Positions 16,594 through 25,110 of a stretch of 64,000 nucleotides of DNA are shown one piece after another (the stretch's first letter is position 1; the number at the start of each line of letters is the position of its first letter). Location: assembly GCA_964633145.1 (NCBI GenBank), contig CAZWFE010000004.1, positions 1-64,000 on the forward strand, read 5' to 3'. A program made the position numbers and the translations under genes. The notes beneath the pieces were generated by a model that saw only the letters and a list, made by a program, of their open reading frames with translations, ran no database searches and was not told where the DNA came from. Source of the stretch: CAJXSD01 sp964633145. GTDB lineage: Bacteria; Pseudomonadota; Alphaproteobacteria; Rhodobacterales; Rhodobacteraceae.

Positions 16594-17787
16594 TCAGGTC
16601 ACGGCTGCGCGGGTTTGGTATTTGGGATTATCCCATAACTGGCCCTGCATCACGTATGCGATCCTTTCGACGGCCTGATCGACGTCATCTGCATCGATAA
16701 ACAGCGGGGTAAACCCGAAACGCATGATGTTTGGCGCGCGGAAATCACCTATGACGCCCTGATCGATACAGGCCTGCATCGCGCTATAGCCATGTTCAAA
16801 GGCAAAGCTGACCTGCGATCCACGTTCGCCTGGGTTGCGGGGGCTGACCAATTTCAGGTCGGGGCAGGTGGCCTCGATCCCGTGGATAAATTGGTCGGTC
16901 AGGTCAATTGATCGCTGGCGCAGGGCGGTTATGTCGACATTATCCCAAATATCCAGTGCGGCGGATAGGGATGCCATGGCAATCACGGGTGGTGTGCCCA
17001 CACGCAGGCGGTCAATCCCCGTGGCGGCGTGGTATTCCAGATCAAAATCAAACGGCGCACGGTGGCCCAACCATCCTGCCAAAGCAGGTCGAATGTCATC
17101 GGTATGTTGCGGTGCCACATAAATAAACGCAGGCGAGCCGGGGCCGCCATTTAGATATTTATAGGTGCAGCCCACCGCGAAATCGGCCTGACACCCAGCC
17201 AGATCCAGATCAACCGCCCCCGCGGAATGGGCCAGATCCCAAATGGTCAAGGCACCTGCGGCATGGGCGCGTTGGGTCAAATCGGCCATATCGTGGCGGC
17301 GGCCTGTGCGGTAATCAACTTCGGTGATCAGGGTGACTGCAACGGTTTCGTCGATATGGTCTGCGATATCCTCGGGGGCTACAACCTTTAATTCATGGCC
17401 CGCGTTTAGGGTTTCGATCAAACCTTGGGCCATGTACAGATCGGAAGGAAAATTGCCACTGTCTGACAAGATAACTTTGCGATCAGGGCGCAATGCCAAC
17501 GCTGATGCCAGCGCTTGATACACCTTGATCGACAGCGTGTCGCCCACAACAACATGGCCGCGCGGCGCGCCGATAATGCGCGCAATCCTGTCGCCCACCT
17601 GTTTGGGTTGATCCATCCAACCTGCGCGATTCCAGCCCGTGATCAGCATTTCACCCCATTCGTTTTGCAGGGTATTCGTCACAGCATCGCGTGCCGCACG
17701 GGGTAGGGGCCCCAAGGAATTGCCATCAAGGTAAATCATACCTTCTGGGATGGAAAATGCGGATTTGGTTTTACAGAAATCTGTCAT
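16594..17787 (-). CDS. kynU: Kynureninase
   Basis: 397 residues from ATG 17787 (MTDFCKTKSAF), 1 nt after the stop of the upstream SDR gene. Family features include YLDGNSLGPLPR at the N-terminus, GDTLSIKVYQAL, WDLAHSAGA and the PLP lysine in VGCTYKYLNGGPG. It splits kynurenine or 3-hydroxykynurenine to anthranilate (or its 3-hydroxy form) and alanine. Tryptophan 2,3-dioxygenase and kynurenine formamidase are not in the window, so the pathway must be completed elsewhere or start from external kynurenine. Confidence 0.96.
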   Translation of the reverse strand: MTDFCKTKSAFSIPEGMIYLDGNSLGPLPRAARDAVTNTLQNEWGEMLITGWNRAGWMDQPKQVGDRIARIIGAPRGHVVVGDTLSIKVYQALASALALRPDRKVILSDSGNFPSDLYMAQGLIETLNAGHELKVVAPEDIADHIDETVAVTLITEVDYRTGRRHDMADLTQRAHAAGALTIWDLAHSAGAVDLDLAGCQADFAVGCTYKYLNGGPGSPAFIYVAPQHTDDIRPALAGWLGHRAPFDFDLEYHAATGIDRLRVGTPPVIAMASLSAALDIWDNVDITALRQRSIDLTDQFIHGIEATCPDLKLVSPRNPGERGSQVSFAFEHGYSAMQACIDQGVIGDFRAPNIMRFGFTPLFIDADDVDQAVERIAYVMQGQLWDNPKYQTRAAVT

Positions 17788-17788
17788 G

Positions 17789-18538
17789 TTATACCTGACC
17801 ACCTGCGATTTCGATGGTTTGACCATTCACCGACCCGGATGCCGGGTCACACAACCACAGGGCGGATTGCGCAATTTCATTTGCATGGATCAAACGCCCA
17901 TGGCGGTTTTGCGATGTCATCACCGCCAGCGCATCCTGTTCGCTCAGTCCCGCGCGTGTTTTGATCGCGTCTATATTGCGCGTCACGATATCGGTATCAA
18001 CATAGGCGGGGCAAATCGCGTTGAACGTATAGGGCTGGCCCATGAATTCTTCGGAATAGGTGCGGATCAAACCGATCACCCCGTGTTTTGAGGCGCTGTA
18101 AGCCCCCGCACCCTTTAACCCGCGTACGCCCGCAATCGATGAAATGGCGATCACGCGGCCCCAATCAGTTGTGGTCATCGATTTCATCGCTTCACGGATG
18201 GTAACAAAGGTGCCGTCCAAATTGGTCGCCATAATTTTGCGCCACAATTCCATATCCGTTTTTTGTAACATGCGACCTTCGGCAATTCCTGCATTGGCGA
18301 TGCAGATTTGCACTGGCCCGCGGCGATCAACGGCCTGTGCAATCGTGTCAATTTGGGCCTGTTCATCGGTCACATCCATCACAGCGGGGTGAATGTGATC
18401 TGTTGCGGCCTGTTCCAAAACATCCTGTCTGCGCCCCGTGATGGTCACCTGTGCCCCCTGCGCGGCCAGCGATTGGGCAATGGCCAATCCAATGCCACTG
18501 CCGCCGCCAGTGACCAGAGCATGTTTTCCCTTTAGCAT
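17789..18538 (-). CDS. Short-chain dehydrogenase/reductase
   Basis: 249 residues, preceded by a strong GGAGG ribosome site. The classical SDR motifs are present: TGGGSGIG (cofactor), NAG (IANAGIAEG), catalytic Ser in ISSIAG, YSASK. The context around TGRR suggests NADP/NAD ambiguity. Some relation to 3-hydroxybutyrate or 3-oxoacyl reductases is visible (C-terminal VNGQTIEIAGGQ). It sits directly upstream of kynU and is transcribed with it, so it may act in kynurenine or anthranilate metabolism. The reaction is not assigned. Confidence 0.88.
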   Translation of the reverse strand: MLKGKHALVTGGGSGIGLAIAQSLAAQGAQVTITGRRQDVLEQAATDHIHPAVMDVTDEQAQIDTIAQAVDRRGPVQICIANAGIAEGRMLQKTDMELWRKIMATNLDGTFVTIREAMKSMTTTDWGRVIAISSIAGVRGLKGAGAYSASKHGVIGLIRTYSEEFMGQPYTFNAICPAYVDTDIVTRNIDAIKTRAGLSEQDALAVMTSQNRHGRLIHANEIAQSALWLCDPASGSVNGQTIEIAGGQV

Positions 18539-18673
18539 GTGATCGCCTCCTTAAACTTTGGCCTGACCATTCCCGAAATAACCTGCCAAAGCAAGAGTTA
18601 GAAAAAAACAAATATTAGATATTCACAAACCTGAATTTATGCCTATGATCGAATGACATAGAAAGGGCCACCC

Positions 18674-19621
18674 ATGATTATTCGTTTATCAATTCTTTCC
18701 GCCTGTGTTGCCAGCAGCCTTTGGGCCAGCGAAGACATCGCAGACCAGTACCCGCAATCTGAGCTGTATTCAAAACCGGTAGAAGTCATTCCACATGTGT
18801 TTTCCGCCATCGGGGCAACCGCACCGCCCACATATGAAAATTCGGGCCATAACAACAATTTATCCTTTGTTGTGACGGGGGATGGGGTTGTGGTGATCAA
18901 TGGCAGCGCATCTGTGCGTTTGGCGCAGGCGTTGCATGATGAAATTCGCGCAGTCACGGACCAGCCGGTCAAATTGGTCATCAATGAAAATGGTCAGGGC
19001 CATGCGATGTTGGGCAATTCATACTGGGCTGCGCTGGGCGTCGACATTTTGGCCCATGAAGATGCGATCCACGAAATCGAGGAAAATGGCGAATTTATTT
19101 TGCAAGGCATGCAGCGTTACAATCGCGACAAAGCAGACGGCACCACCGTGGCCGTGCCAAACATCAGCTTTAGCGATCGCTATGATTATACGTTGGGTGA
19201 TGTAACGTTTGAAATTCTGCATCTAGGCCCGGCGCATGGTCCCGGTGATACACAAGTCTGGATCCCGCAGTGGTCGATGATGATCGCAGGTGACATCGCG
19301 TTCCATGAACGCATGCCGCCGATTTTTCCCGATACATGCACCAGTTGCTGGATTGAAACATGGGAAACTGCCTTTGCGCCGATCAACCCGACCTATGTCA
19401 TTCCGGGACATGGTCATCCCACCAATCTGGCACAGGTGACGCGTTATACCCGTGATTATTTGGTGGATCTGCGCGAAAAAATTGGCGCGCATATCGATGA
19501 TGGCGGTGACTTGGCCGGTGCGTATTACGTGGATCAAGATCGCTGGCGCAACCTTGATACCTTTGATGAACTTGCGACCAAAAATGCAGGCCGCGTCTTT
19601 GAAGAAATGGAATGGGAATAG
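18674..19621 (+). CDS. Exported metallo-beta-lactamase-fold protein with degenerate metal motif
   Basis: 315 residues with a short signal peptide (MIIRLSILSACVASSLWA). The MBL fold is clear, but the HxHxDH motif reads N104-E-N106-G-Q108-G-H110, so most ligands of the first zinc site are replaced. H188 (GPAHGPGDT), D207 (IAGD) and H246/H248 (IPGHGH) of the second half remain. Two nearby cysteines (TCTSCW, 222 and 225) are in an unusual position. It is the first gene of a tight operon with a periplasmic rhodanese (2-nt gap) and an ICMT-like protein. It may bind a single metal or have lost hydrolase activity. Confidence 0.85.
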   Translation: MIIRLSILSACVASSLWASEDIADQYPQSELYSKPVEVIPHVFSAIGATAPPTYENSGHNNNLSFVVTGDGVVVINGSASVRLAQALHDEIRAVTDQPVKLVINENGQGHAMLGNSYWAALGVDILAHEDAIHEIEENGEFILQGMQRYNRDKADGTTVAVPNISFSDRYDYTLGDVTFEILHLGPAHGPGDTQVWIPQWSMMIAGDIAFHERMPPIFPDTCTSCWIETWETAFAPINPTYVIPGHGHPTNLAQVTRYTRDYLVDLREKIGAHIDDGGDLAGAYYVDQDRWRNLDTFDELATKNAGRVFEEMEWE

Positions 19622-19623
19622 GT

Positions 19624-20040
19624 ATGAAACAGCTTTTGTCGGCTTTGGCGGTCGCAATATCATTTGCGGGCGCTGCCCACAGCGATGAACTGGCCGATGA
19701 AATCATCGGTTATATGGATTTTGCGACTTATGAATCCGGGATTTTATTGCCGCAACAGATTACACAAGATGTATTCGAGGCAGCGGTATTTGTTGATACC
19801 CGCGATGCCGATCAGTTTGCCGCAGGATCCATTCCGGGTGCAATCAATATTGAATGGCGCGAAATACCGGCCCGCCTGGACGAAGTTGCTGATGCAGGCA
19901 TGGTGATACTGTATTGCAACACAGGATCGTTGTCGGCGCAGGCGACATTTGCGGCGCGGTTAATGGGGTATGAAAATGTTGTCGTGCTGCAGACTGGATT
20001 GAACGGTTGGCGCGAAACGGCTGCCTATATGCCGCAATGA
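19624..20040 (+). CDS. Periplasmic single-domain rhodanese
   Basis: 138 residues from ATG 19624 with a Sec signal peptide (cleavage near residue 20, AAHS). The rhodanese fold shows VDTRDADQFAAGSIPGAINI and the active-site loop LYCNTGSLS with Cys98. Such proteins carry sulfane sulfur as a persulfide. It lies between the MBL-fold gene and an ICMT-like gene, overlapping the latter by four bases (ATGA), so the three are translationally linked. Confidence 0.9.
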   Translation: MKQLLSALAVAISFAGAAHSDELADEIIGYMDFATYESGILLPQQITQDVFEAAVFVDTRDADQFAAGSIPGAINIEWREIPARLDEVADAGMVILYCNTGSLSAQATFAARLMGYENVVVLQTGLNGWRETAAYMPQ

Positions 20041-20492
20041 TTCGAAAATATATTGATATTCCCCCGATGTGGCTGCTTGGGGCGTTGGTTCTGGCGTGGC
20101 TGCAATCACGATATATGACTTTGGGATTGTCGTTGGATTGGCCTTTGGTGCAATTGTTGGCGGGTCTGTTTGTTGGCGCGGGAATTATTTTAATTTCTTT
20201 GGCTTTCATTGAAATGCGCAAACATCGTACAACAATTATGCCACGCCAAACCGCCAACGCGTTGGTCACACAGGGTATTTTTAAACGGACACGCAATCCG
20301 ATTTATTTGGGCGATACGTTTATCTTGCTAGGATTCGTTTTGGCATGGGATGCAGTGTTATCGCTATCATTGGTTCCGGTGTTTGTATGGATCATAGAAA
20401 CGCGCTACATCGTTCCAGAAGAAGATAGCCTCAGGCGCAAGTTTAGACTGGAATTTGCCAGATATTTACAGCAGACGCGCAGGTGGATGTGA
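20037..20492 (+). CDS. Isoprenylcysteine carboxyl methyltransferase (ICMT)-like membrane protein
   Basis: 151 residues with four probable membrane helices. The C-terminal half carries the ICMT/PEMT-type core: TRNPIYLGDTFILLG, and RYIVPEEDSLRRKFRLEFARYLQQTRRW, with the E-E and RR spacing that binds S-adenosylmethionine in this superfamily. Bacterial members are of mostly unknown substrate (thiol or lipid methylation). The linkage to a rhodanese could point to methylation of a sulfur compound, but this is inference. Confidence 0.83.
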   Translation: MIRKYIDIPPMWLLGALVLAWLQSRYMTLGLSLDWPLVQLLAGLFVGAGIILISLAFIEMRKHRTTIMPRQTANALVTQGIFKRTRNPIYLGDTFILLGFVLAWDAVLSLSLVPVFVWIIETRYIVPEEDSLRRKFRLEFARYLQQTRRWM

Positions 20493-20598
20493 GAATGCGA
20501 CATATTTTCAACTTGCCGCGGCAGGGTTAAAAATGTTTGTTGCGTATAGGAAACATTGGTTGCACCGAAGCGTGCGTTAAAACAAGGGGACGGAAACG

Positions 20599-22170
20599 TT
20601 GAAGATAGGGACACCCAAGGAAATATTCGCGGGCGAAAACAGGGTGGCAATGACCCCTGACAGCGCGCTGCAATTACAAAAGCTAGGATACGATTGTATC
20701 ATTGAAACTGGTGCCGGCGCTAATGCGGGTTTTTCGGATGCAACATACGAAGCCGCGGGCGTAACTGTCGTTAAAACGGCCGCTGCCCTGTGGAAAGAGG
20801 CAGACATCATCGCCAAGGTGCGCCAACCTGAAACGGCGGAGCTAAAACGCCTAAGCGCAGACAAGACACTGATTTCCTTCTTTAACCCAGCTGGGAACGA
20901 AGAGGGCATGGAAATGGCCAAGAAAAAGGGCGCCAACGTGATTGCCATGGAAATGGTTCCACGGATTTCGCGTGCCCAGAAAATGGATGCTTTGTCGTCT
21001 ATGGCCAATATCGCGGGTTATCGCGCAGTGATCGAGGCAGGCAATAATTTTGGCCGCTTCTTTACCGGTCAGGTGACAGCTGCTGGTAAGGTTCCGCCAG
21101 CCAAAGTTTTGATCGTTGGCGCTGGTGTTGCCGGTTTGGCCGCGATTGGCACATCGACATCATTGGGTGCGATTACCTATGCATTCGACGTGCGTCCCGA
21201 GGTGGCCGAACAGGTCGAATCTATGGGTGCCGAATTCGTATACCTAGATTTCGAAGAGCAACAGCAAGACGGTGCGGCAACCGGTGGCTATGCCGCCGTA
21301 TCCAGCCCAGAATTCCGCGATGCGCAGCTGGCCAAATTCCGCGAATTGGCGCCAGATATGGACATCGTTATCACCACGGCTCTGATCCCCAACCGCGAGG
21401 CGCCAAAACTATGGCTGGCCGATATGGTTGCGGCGATGAAACCCGGGTCCGTGATTATTGACCTTGCCGCAGAAAAAGGCGGCAACGTCGAAGGCACAGT
21501 CAAGGACGAAAAGGTTGTGACAGACAATGGTGTGACCATTGTGGGATACACAGATTTCCCCAGCCGTATGGCGGCGCAATCATCGTCGCTATATGCCACA
21601 AATATCCGTCATATGATGACCGACCTGACCCCAGAAAAAGACGGTCAAATCGTTCACAACATGGAAGATGACGTGATCCGTGGTGCCACCGTTACGCACC
21701 AAGGTGAAATCACATTCCCACCGCCCCCACCCAAGGTGCAGGCGATCGCCGCCAAGACCCAAGAAAAGCCAAAAGAGCTGACACCAGAGGAAAAGCGCGC
21801 CAAAGAGGCCGAAGAGTTCAAGAAAGCCACACGCAACCAAGTTGGTATGTTGGTCATCGGTGCGGTGTTGATGTTGGTTGTCGGCGCCTTTGCACCGGCC
21901 AGCTTTATGCAGCACTTTATCGTGTTTGTTTTGGCCTGTTTTGTCGGGTTCCAGGTGATCTGGAACGTGTCACACAGTCTGCACACGCCACTGATGGCGG
22001 TCACCAATGCGATTTCGGGGATTGTGATCCTTGGGGCGCTGTTACAAATCGGATCAGGAAACTGGTTGGTGGTGCTGTTGTCGGCCATCTCAGTTCTGAT
22101 CGCAACAATCAACATCGTCGGTGGTTTCATGGTCACACGCCGCATGTTGGCTATGTTCCAGAAATCATAA
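20599..22170 (+). CDS. pntA: NAD(P) transhydrogenase subunit alpha
   Basis: 523 residues. Starts with TTG (20599) after AAGGGGACGG; no in-frame ATG fits the family N-terminus KIGTPKE. The soluble NAD(H)-binding domain dI fills the first ~370 residues (NMAGYRAVIEA-like, GAGVAGLAAIGTSTSLGA). A charged linker then leads to four C-terminal membrane helices. It is thus the fused form, as in E. coli, not the split pntAA/pntAB form of many alphaproteobacteria. With PntB it uses the proton gradient to reduce NADP+ with NADH. Confidence 0.97.
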   Translation: MKIGTPKEIFAGENRVAMTPDSALQLQKLGYDCIIETGAGANAGFSDATYEAAGVTVVKTAAALWKEADIIAKVRQPETAELKRLSADKTLISFFNPAGNEEGMEMAKKKGANVIAMEMVPRISRAQKMDALSSMANIAGYRAVIEAGNNFGRFFTGQVTAAGKVPPAKVLIVGAGVAGLAAIGTSTSLGAITYAFDVRPEVAEQVESMGAEFVYLDFEEQQQDGAATGGYAAVSSPEFRDAQLAKFRELAPDMDIVITTALIPNREAPKLWLADMVAAMKPGSVIIDLAAEKGGNVEGTVKDEKVVTDNGVTIVGYTDFPSRMAAQSSSLYATNIRHMMTDLTPEKDGQIVHNMEDDVIRGATVTHQGEITFPPPPPKVQAIAAKTQEKPKELTPEEKRAKEAEEFKKATRNQVGMLVIGAVLMLVVGAFAPASFMQHFIVFVLACFVGFQVIWNVSHSLHTPLMAVTNAISGIVILGALLQIGSGNWLVVLLSAISVLIATINIVGGFMVTRRMLAMFQKS

Positions 22171-22186
22171 GGCGGGGGATAAATTT

Positions 22187-23662
22187 ATGGAAATCGGAAT
22201 CGTTACCGCAGCCTATATCGCGGCTGCAGTCCTGTTCATCCTCTCGCTGGGTGGGCTTAGCGGACAAGAAAGCGCAAAGCGCGCCGTATGGTACGGCATT
22301 GTCGGCATGGGTTTGGCTGTGGCTGCCACGGTCTTTGGCCCCGGTATGGGCAACTATCTGATCGTTTTGGTCACTGTGGCCATTGGCGCCTTTGCGGGCC
22401 AACAGGTTGCGGGCAAGGTTGAAATGACCGAAATGCCGCAACTGGTTGCTGCGCTGCACAGCTTTGTTGGGTTGGCGGCTGTTTTCATCGGCTTTAACGC
22501 CTTTATCGAATTGGGTTCGATCAAAGCGTTGATGGCCGAGGCACCATCCACCCTGCGCGGCGAAGGTATTTATATCTGGCTCAAAGACCAAGGCGTTGCA
22601 GGGTTTGCCGAAAAATTGGCGCATAAAGATGCCACAGAAATCGCAATCCTAAAGGTTGAGGTTTTCTTGGGCGTGTTTATCGGTGCCGTGACCTTTACGG
22701 GGTCCATCATTGCCTTTGGCAAACTGGCGGGCAAAGTAGACGGTAAAGCCACAAAATTGCCGGGTGGTCATTTCCTGAATGCGGCCGCGGCCATTTTGTC
22801 ATTAATCCTGTTGATCATGTTCCTGAACGGTTCAGGCATGTGGACGCTGGTTGTCATGACGCTTTTGGCGTTCTTTATCGGCTATCACCTGATCATGGGT
22901 ATTGGCGGCGCGGATATGCCTGTTGTTGTGTCTATGCTGAACTCATATTCAGGTTGGGCAGCTGCGGCGATTGGTTTCACACTCGGCAACGATTTGTTGA
23001 TCGTGACCGGTGCGCTGGTCGGCTCATCCGGTGCGATCCTGTCTTATATCATGTGTAAGGCTATGAACCGTTCGTTCATTTCGGTCATTTTGGGCGGCTT
23101 TGGCGGCACAACTGGTCCCGCGATGGAGGTCGAAGGCGAACAAATCGCGATTGAGGCTGACGGCGTTGCCGCAGCTCTGAACGATGCCGATAGCGTTGTG
23201 ATTATCCCCGGCTATGGTATGGCCGTGGCACAGGCCCAGCAGGCTGTGTCCGAATTGACCAAACGTCTGCGGGCCAAGGGTAAAAACGTACGGTTTGCCA
23301 TTCACCCTGTTGCAGGGCGTTTGCCGGGCCACATGAACGTTTTGCTGGCCGAAGCCAAGGTTCCCTATGACATCGTGTTGGAAATGGATGAAATCAACGA
23401 TGATTTCCCAGACACAGATGTTGCAATTGTGATCGGGTCAAACGACATCGTTAACCCCGCCGCACAAGAGGACCCCAACAGCCCAATCGCCGGTATGCCC
23501 GTGTTGGAATGTTGGAAAGCGAAACAGGTATTCGTATCAAAACGCGGTCAGGGTACGGGGTATTCAGGTATTGAAAACCCATTGTTCTACAAAGAAAATA
23601 CGCGCATGTTCTATGGCGACGCGAAAGAGTCTTTGAACAAATTGCTAACAATGATCGACTAA
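22187..23662 (+). CDS. pntB: NAD(P) transhydrogenase subunit beta
   Basis: 491 residues from ATG 22187, 16 nt after pntA with GGCGGGGGA as ribosome site. The first ~270 residues are membrane helices. The C-terminal soluble domain dIII binds NADP(H) (VIIPGYGMAVAQAQ, AIHPVAGRLPGHMNVLLAEA, VIGSNDIVNPAAQEDPNSPI). Partner of PntA. Confidence 0.98.
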   Translation: MEIGIVTAAYIAAAVLFILSLGGLSGQESAKRAVWYGIVGMGLAVAATVFGPGMGNYLIVLVTVAIGAFAGQQVAGKVEMTEMPQLVAALHSFVGLAAVFIGFNAFIELGSIKALMAEAPSTLRGEGIYIWLKDQGVAGFAEKLAHKDATEIAILKVEVFLGVFIGAVTFTGSIIAFGKLAGKVDGKATKLPGGHFLNAAAAILSLILLIMFLNGSGMWTLVVMTLLAFFIGYHLIMGIGGADMPVVVSMLNSYSGWAAAAIGFTLGNDLLIVTGALVGSSGAILSYIMCKAMNRSFISVILGGFGGTTGPAMEVEGEQIAIEADGVAAALNDADSVVIIPGYGMAVAQAQQAVSELTKRLRAKGKNVRFAIHPVAGRLPGHMNVLLAEAKVPYDIVLEMDEINDDFPDTDVAIVIGSNDIVNPAAQEDPNSPIAGMPVLECWKAKQVFVSKRGQGTGYSGIENPLFYKENTRMFYGDAKESLNKLLTMID

Positions 23663-23680
23663 GTTTTTGATCATGAACAG

Positions 23681-23711
23681 AAACGCCCGCCAATTTGGCG
23701 GGCGTTTTTTA
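23681..23711 (+). terminator. Rho-independent terminator of pntAB
   Basis: A perfect 12-bp stem (23681-23692 with 23696-23707), loop ATT, followed by a run of T up to 23710. It begins 19 nt after the pntB stop. Textbook intrinsic terminator. Confidence 0.95.
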
Positions 23712-23829
23712 TTCTAACTGGTAATCGCATACAAATGTATTCCGTAATAATTTGAAATAATTGAATTTTTCCTTTACCTTGTTTCGCGTAAACTTTAGTT
23801 AATTAAAAAACACGACAAGGATGCCGACT

Positions 23830-25110
23830 ATGAGCCGCATAAAAGATCACGATATGCGTTATCGTTTGGCCAACGAATTACACGCGCGGCCATTTCCATC
23901 CTTTGATGCCCCAGGCACGGTCGCGTATTTGGCGATGAAGCATCCAAAGGATGCCGCCAACCGAGACCGCGAGGCAGAGCGTTTAGAATTGATCACGCTC
24001 TTAGACCTGTTTGGTGCACAGCATCCGCAAGTTGGGTCAACCCATTATTTTGGTGACTTGGGTCGGTTCAAATTGAAATGGGAACAGCACACTGAATTTG
24101 TGACCTATACTTTGTTCTCGCCCGATTTAACGGATCGCCCATTTGATCCCAGTGTGTTTGATACCTTTCCTGTGGACTGGTTGGAATCGCTGAGCGGTGT
24201 GCGGGTAACATCGGCATCGATCCGCGTCGAAATGGCCAAATCCGAGGACGCGATTGCACAGTCGATCAAGGATTGGTTTGTTCCTGAAAGCGTGGCCGTC
24301 AGCCGTGTGTTGGACAATGCCGCGGTTGTGGCTGCCGATTTTCGAATTGACGAATTTGGTCATCAACGCATCGCCGTATTTGTATCCCCTGAAACAGGGA
24401 TGCGCCGAATTGGACGGGTTGTTCAACGGTTGTGTGAAATCGAAACTTATAAAACCATGTCGATGTTGGGATTTGCCCGCGCGCGCGAATTACAACAGCG
24501 CATGGGGGCACTGGACCAAGAATTATCGCAACTCATGGCGCAGATGTCTGATCCAGCCTTTGACGCACCCGAGACATTGAATGCCCTGCTGCATGTGTCG
24601 GCAGAATTGGAAAACCTGTCCGCGAAATCAGCGTTCCGATTTGGGGCAACTTGGGCCTATCAGGCAATTTTGGACCAACGGATCCAAGTGCTGAGAGAAG
24701 AGCGTTTTTCCAGTCGCCAAAGTTTCTATGAATTTATGATGCGCCGCTATGAACCGGCAATGCGCACCGTGAAATCCACCGAAACACGGCTGGCCGCAAT
24801 GGCGGATCGCGCCATGCGCGCGGGCGATTTGTTGCGTACCAAAGTTGACGTGGAACGTTCGGCGCAAAACCAAGCTTTGTTAGAAAGCATGGATAAACGA
24901 TCAGACCTGCAACTGCGTTTGCAAAAAACAGTCGAAGGTCTGTCTGTTGTCGCCATCAGCTACTATGCCGTGTCCTTGGCGGGTTATTTGGTCTATCCCC
25001 TGTCAGAATCGCTGCAGATCTCAAAGGGGATGCTAACGGCAATGATCACTCTGCCGGTTGTTGGGGCAGTGTGGTATTTAATCCGCCGTATCCGCGAAAA
25101 GATGGAATAG
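23830..25110 (+). CDS. DUF3422 family membrane-anchored protein
   Basis: 426 residues from ATG 23830, with ACAAGG nine bases before it (a second ATG at 23821 is less well placed). The N-terminal signature RYRLANELHARPFPSF is the hallmark of DUF3422. A long helical middle, probably coiled coil (about 230-380), is followed by two C-terminal membrane segments (SVVAISYYAVSLAGYLVYPL and AMITLPVVGAVWYLI). Function unknown; the family is widespread in proteobacteria. Its last 65 nt overlap the convergent yeeE/yedE-type gene. Confidence 0.9.
   Translation: MSRIKDHDMRYRLANELHARPFPSFDAPGTVAYLAMKHPKDAANRDREAERLELITLLDLFGAQHPQVGSTHYFGDLGRFKLKWEQHTEFVTYTLFSPDLTDRPFDPSVFDTFPVDWLESLSGVRVTSASIRVEMAKSEDAIAQSIKDWFVPESVAVSRVLDNAAVVAADFRIDEFGHQRIAVFVSPETGMRRIGRVVQRLCEIETYKTMSMLGFARARELQQRMGALDQELSQLMAQMSDPAFDAPETLNALLHVSAELENLSAKSAFRFGATWAYQAILDQRIQVLREERFSSRQSFYEFMMRRYEPAMRTVKSTETRLAAMADRAMRAGDLLRTKVDVERSAQNQALLESMDKRSDLQLRLQKTVEGLSVVAISYYAVSLAGYLVYPLSESLQISKGMLTAMITLPVVGAVWYLIRRIREKME

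Noticed and set aside
18674..19621. ETHE1-type persulfide dioxygenase
   Set aside because: Those enzymes keep the HxH metal motif and are cytosolic; this protein is exported and its motif is replaced.
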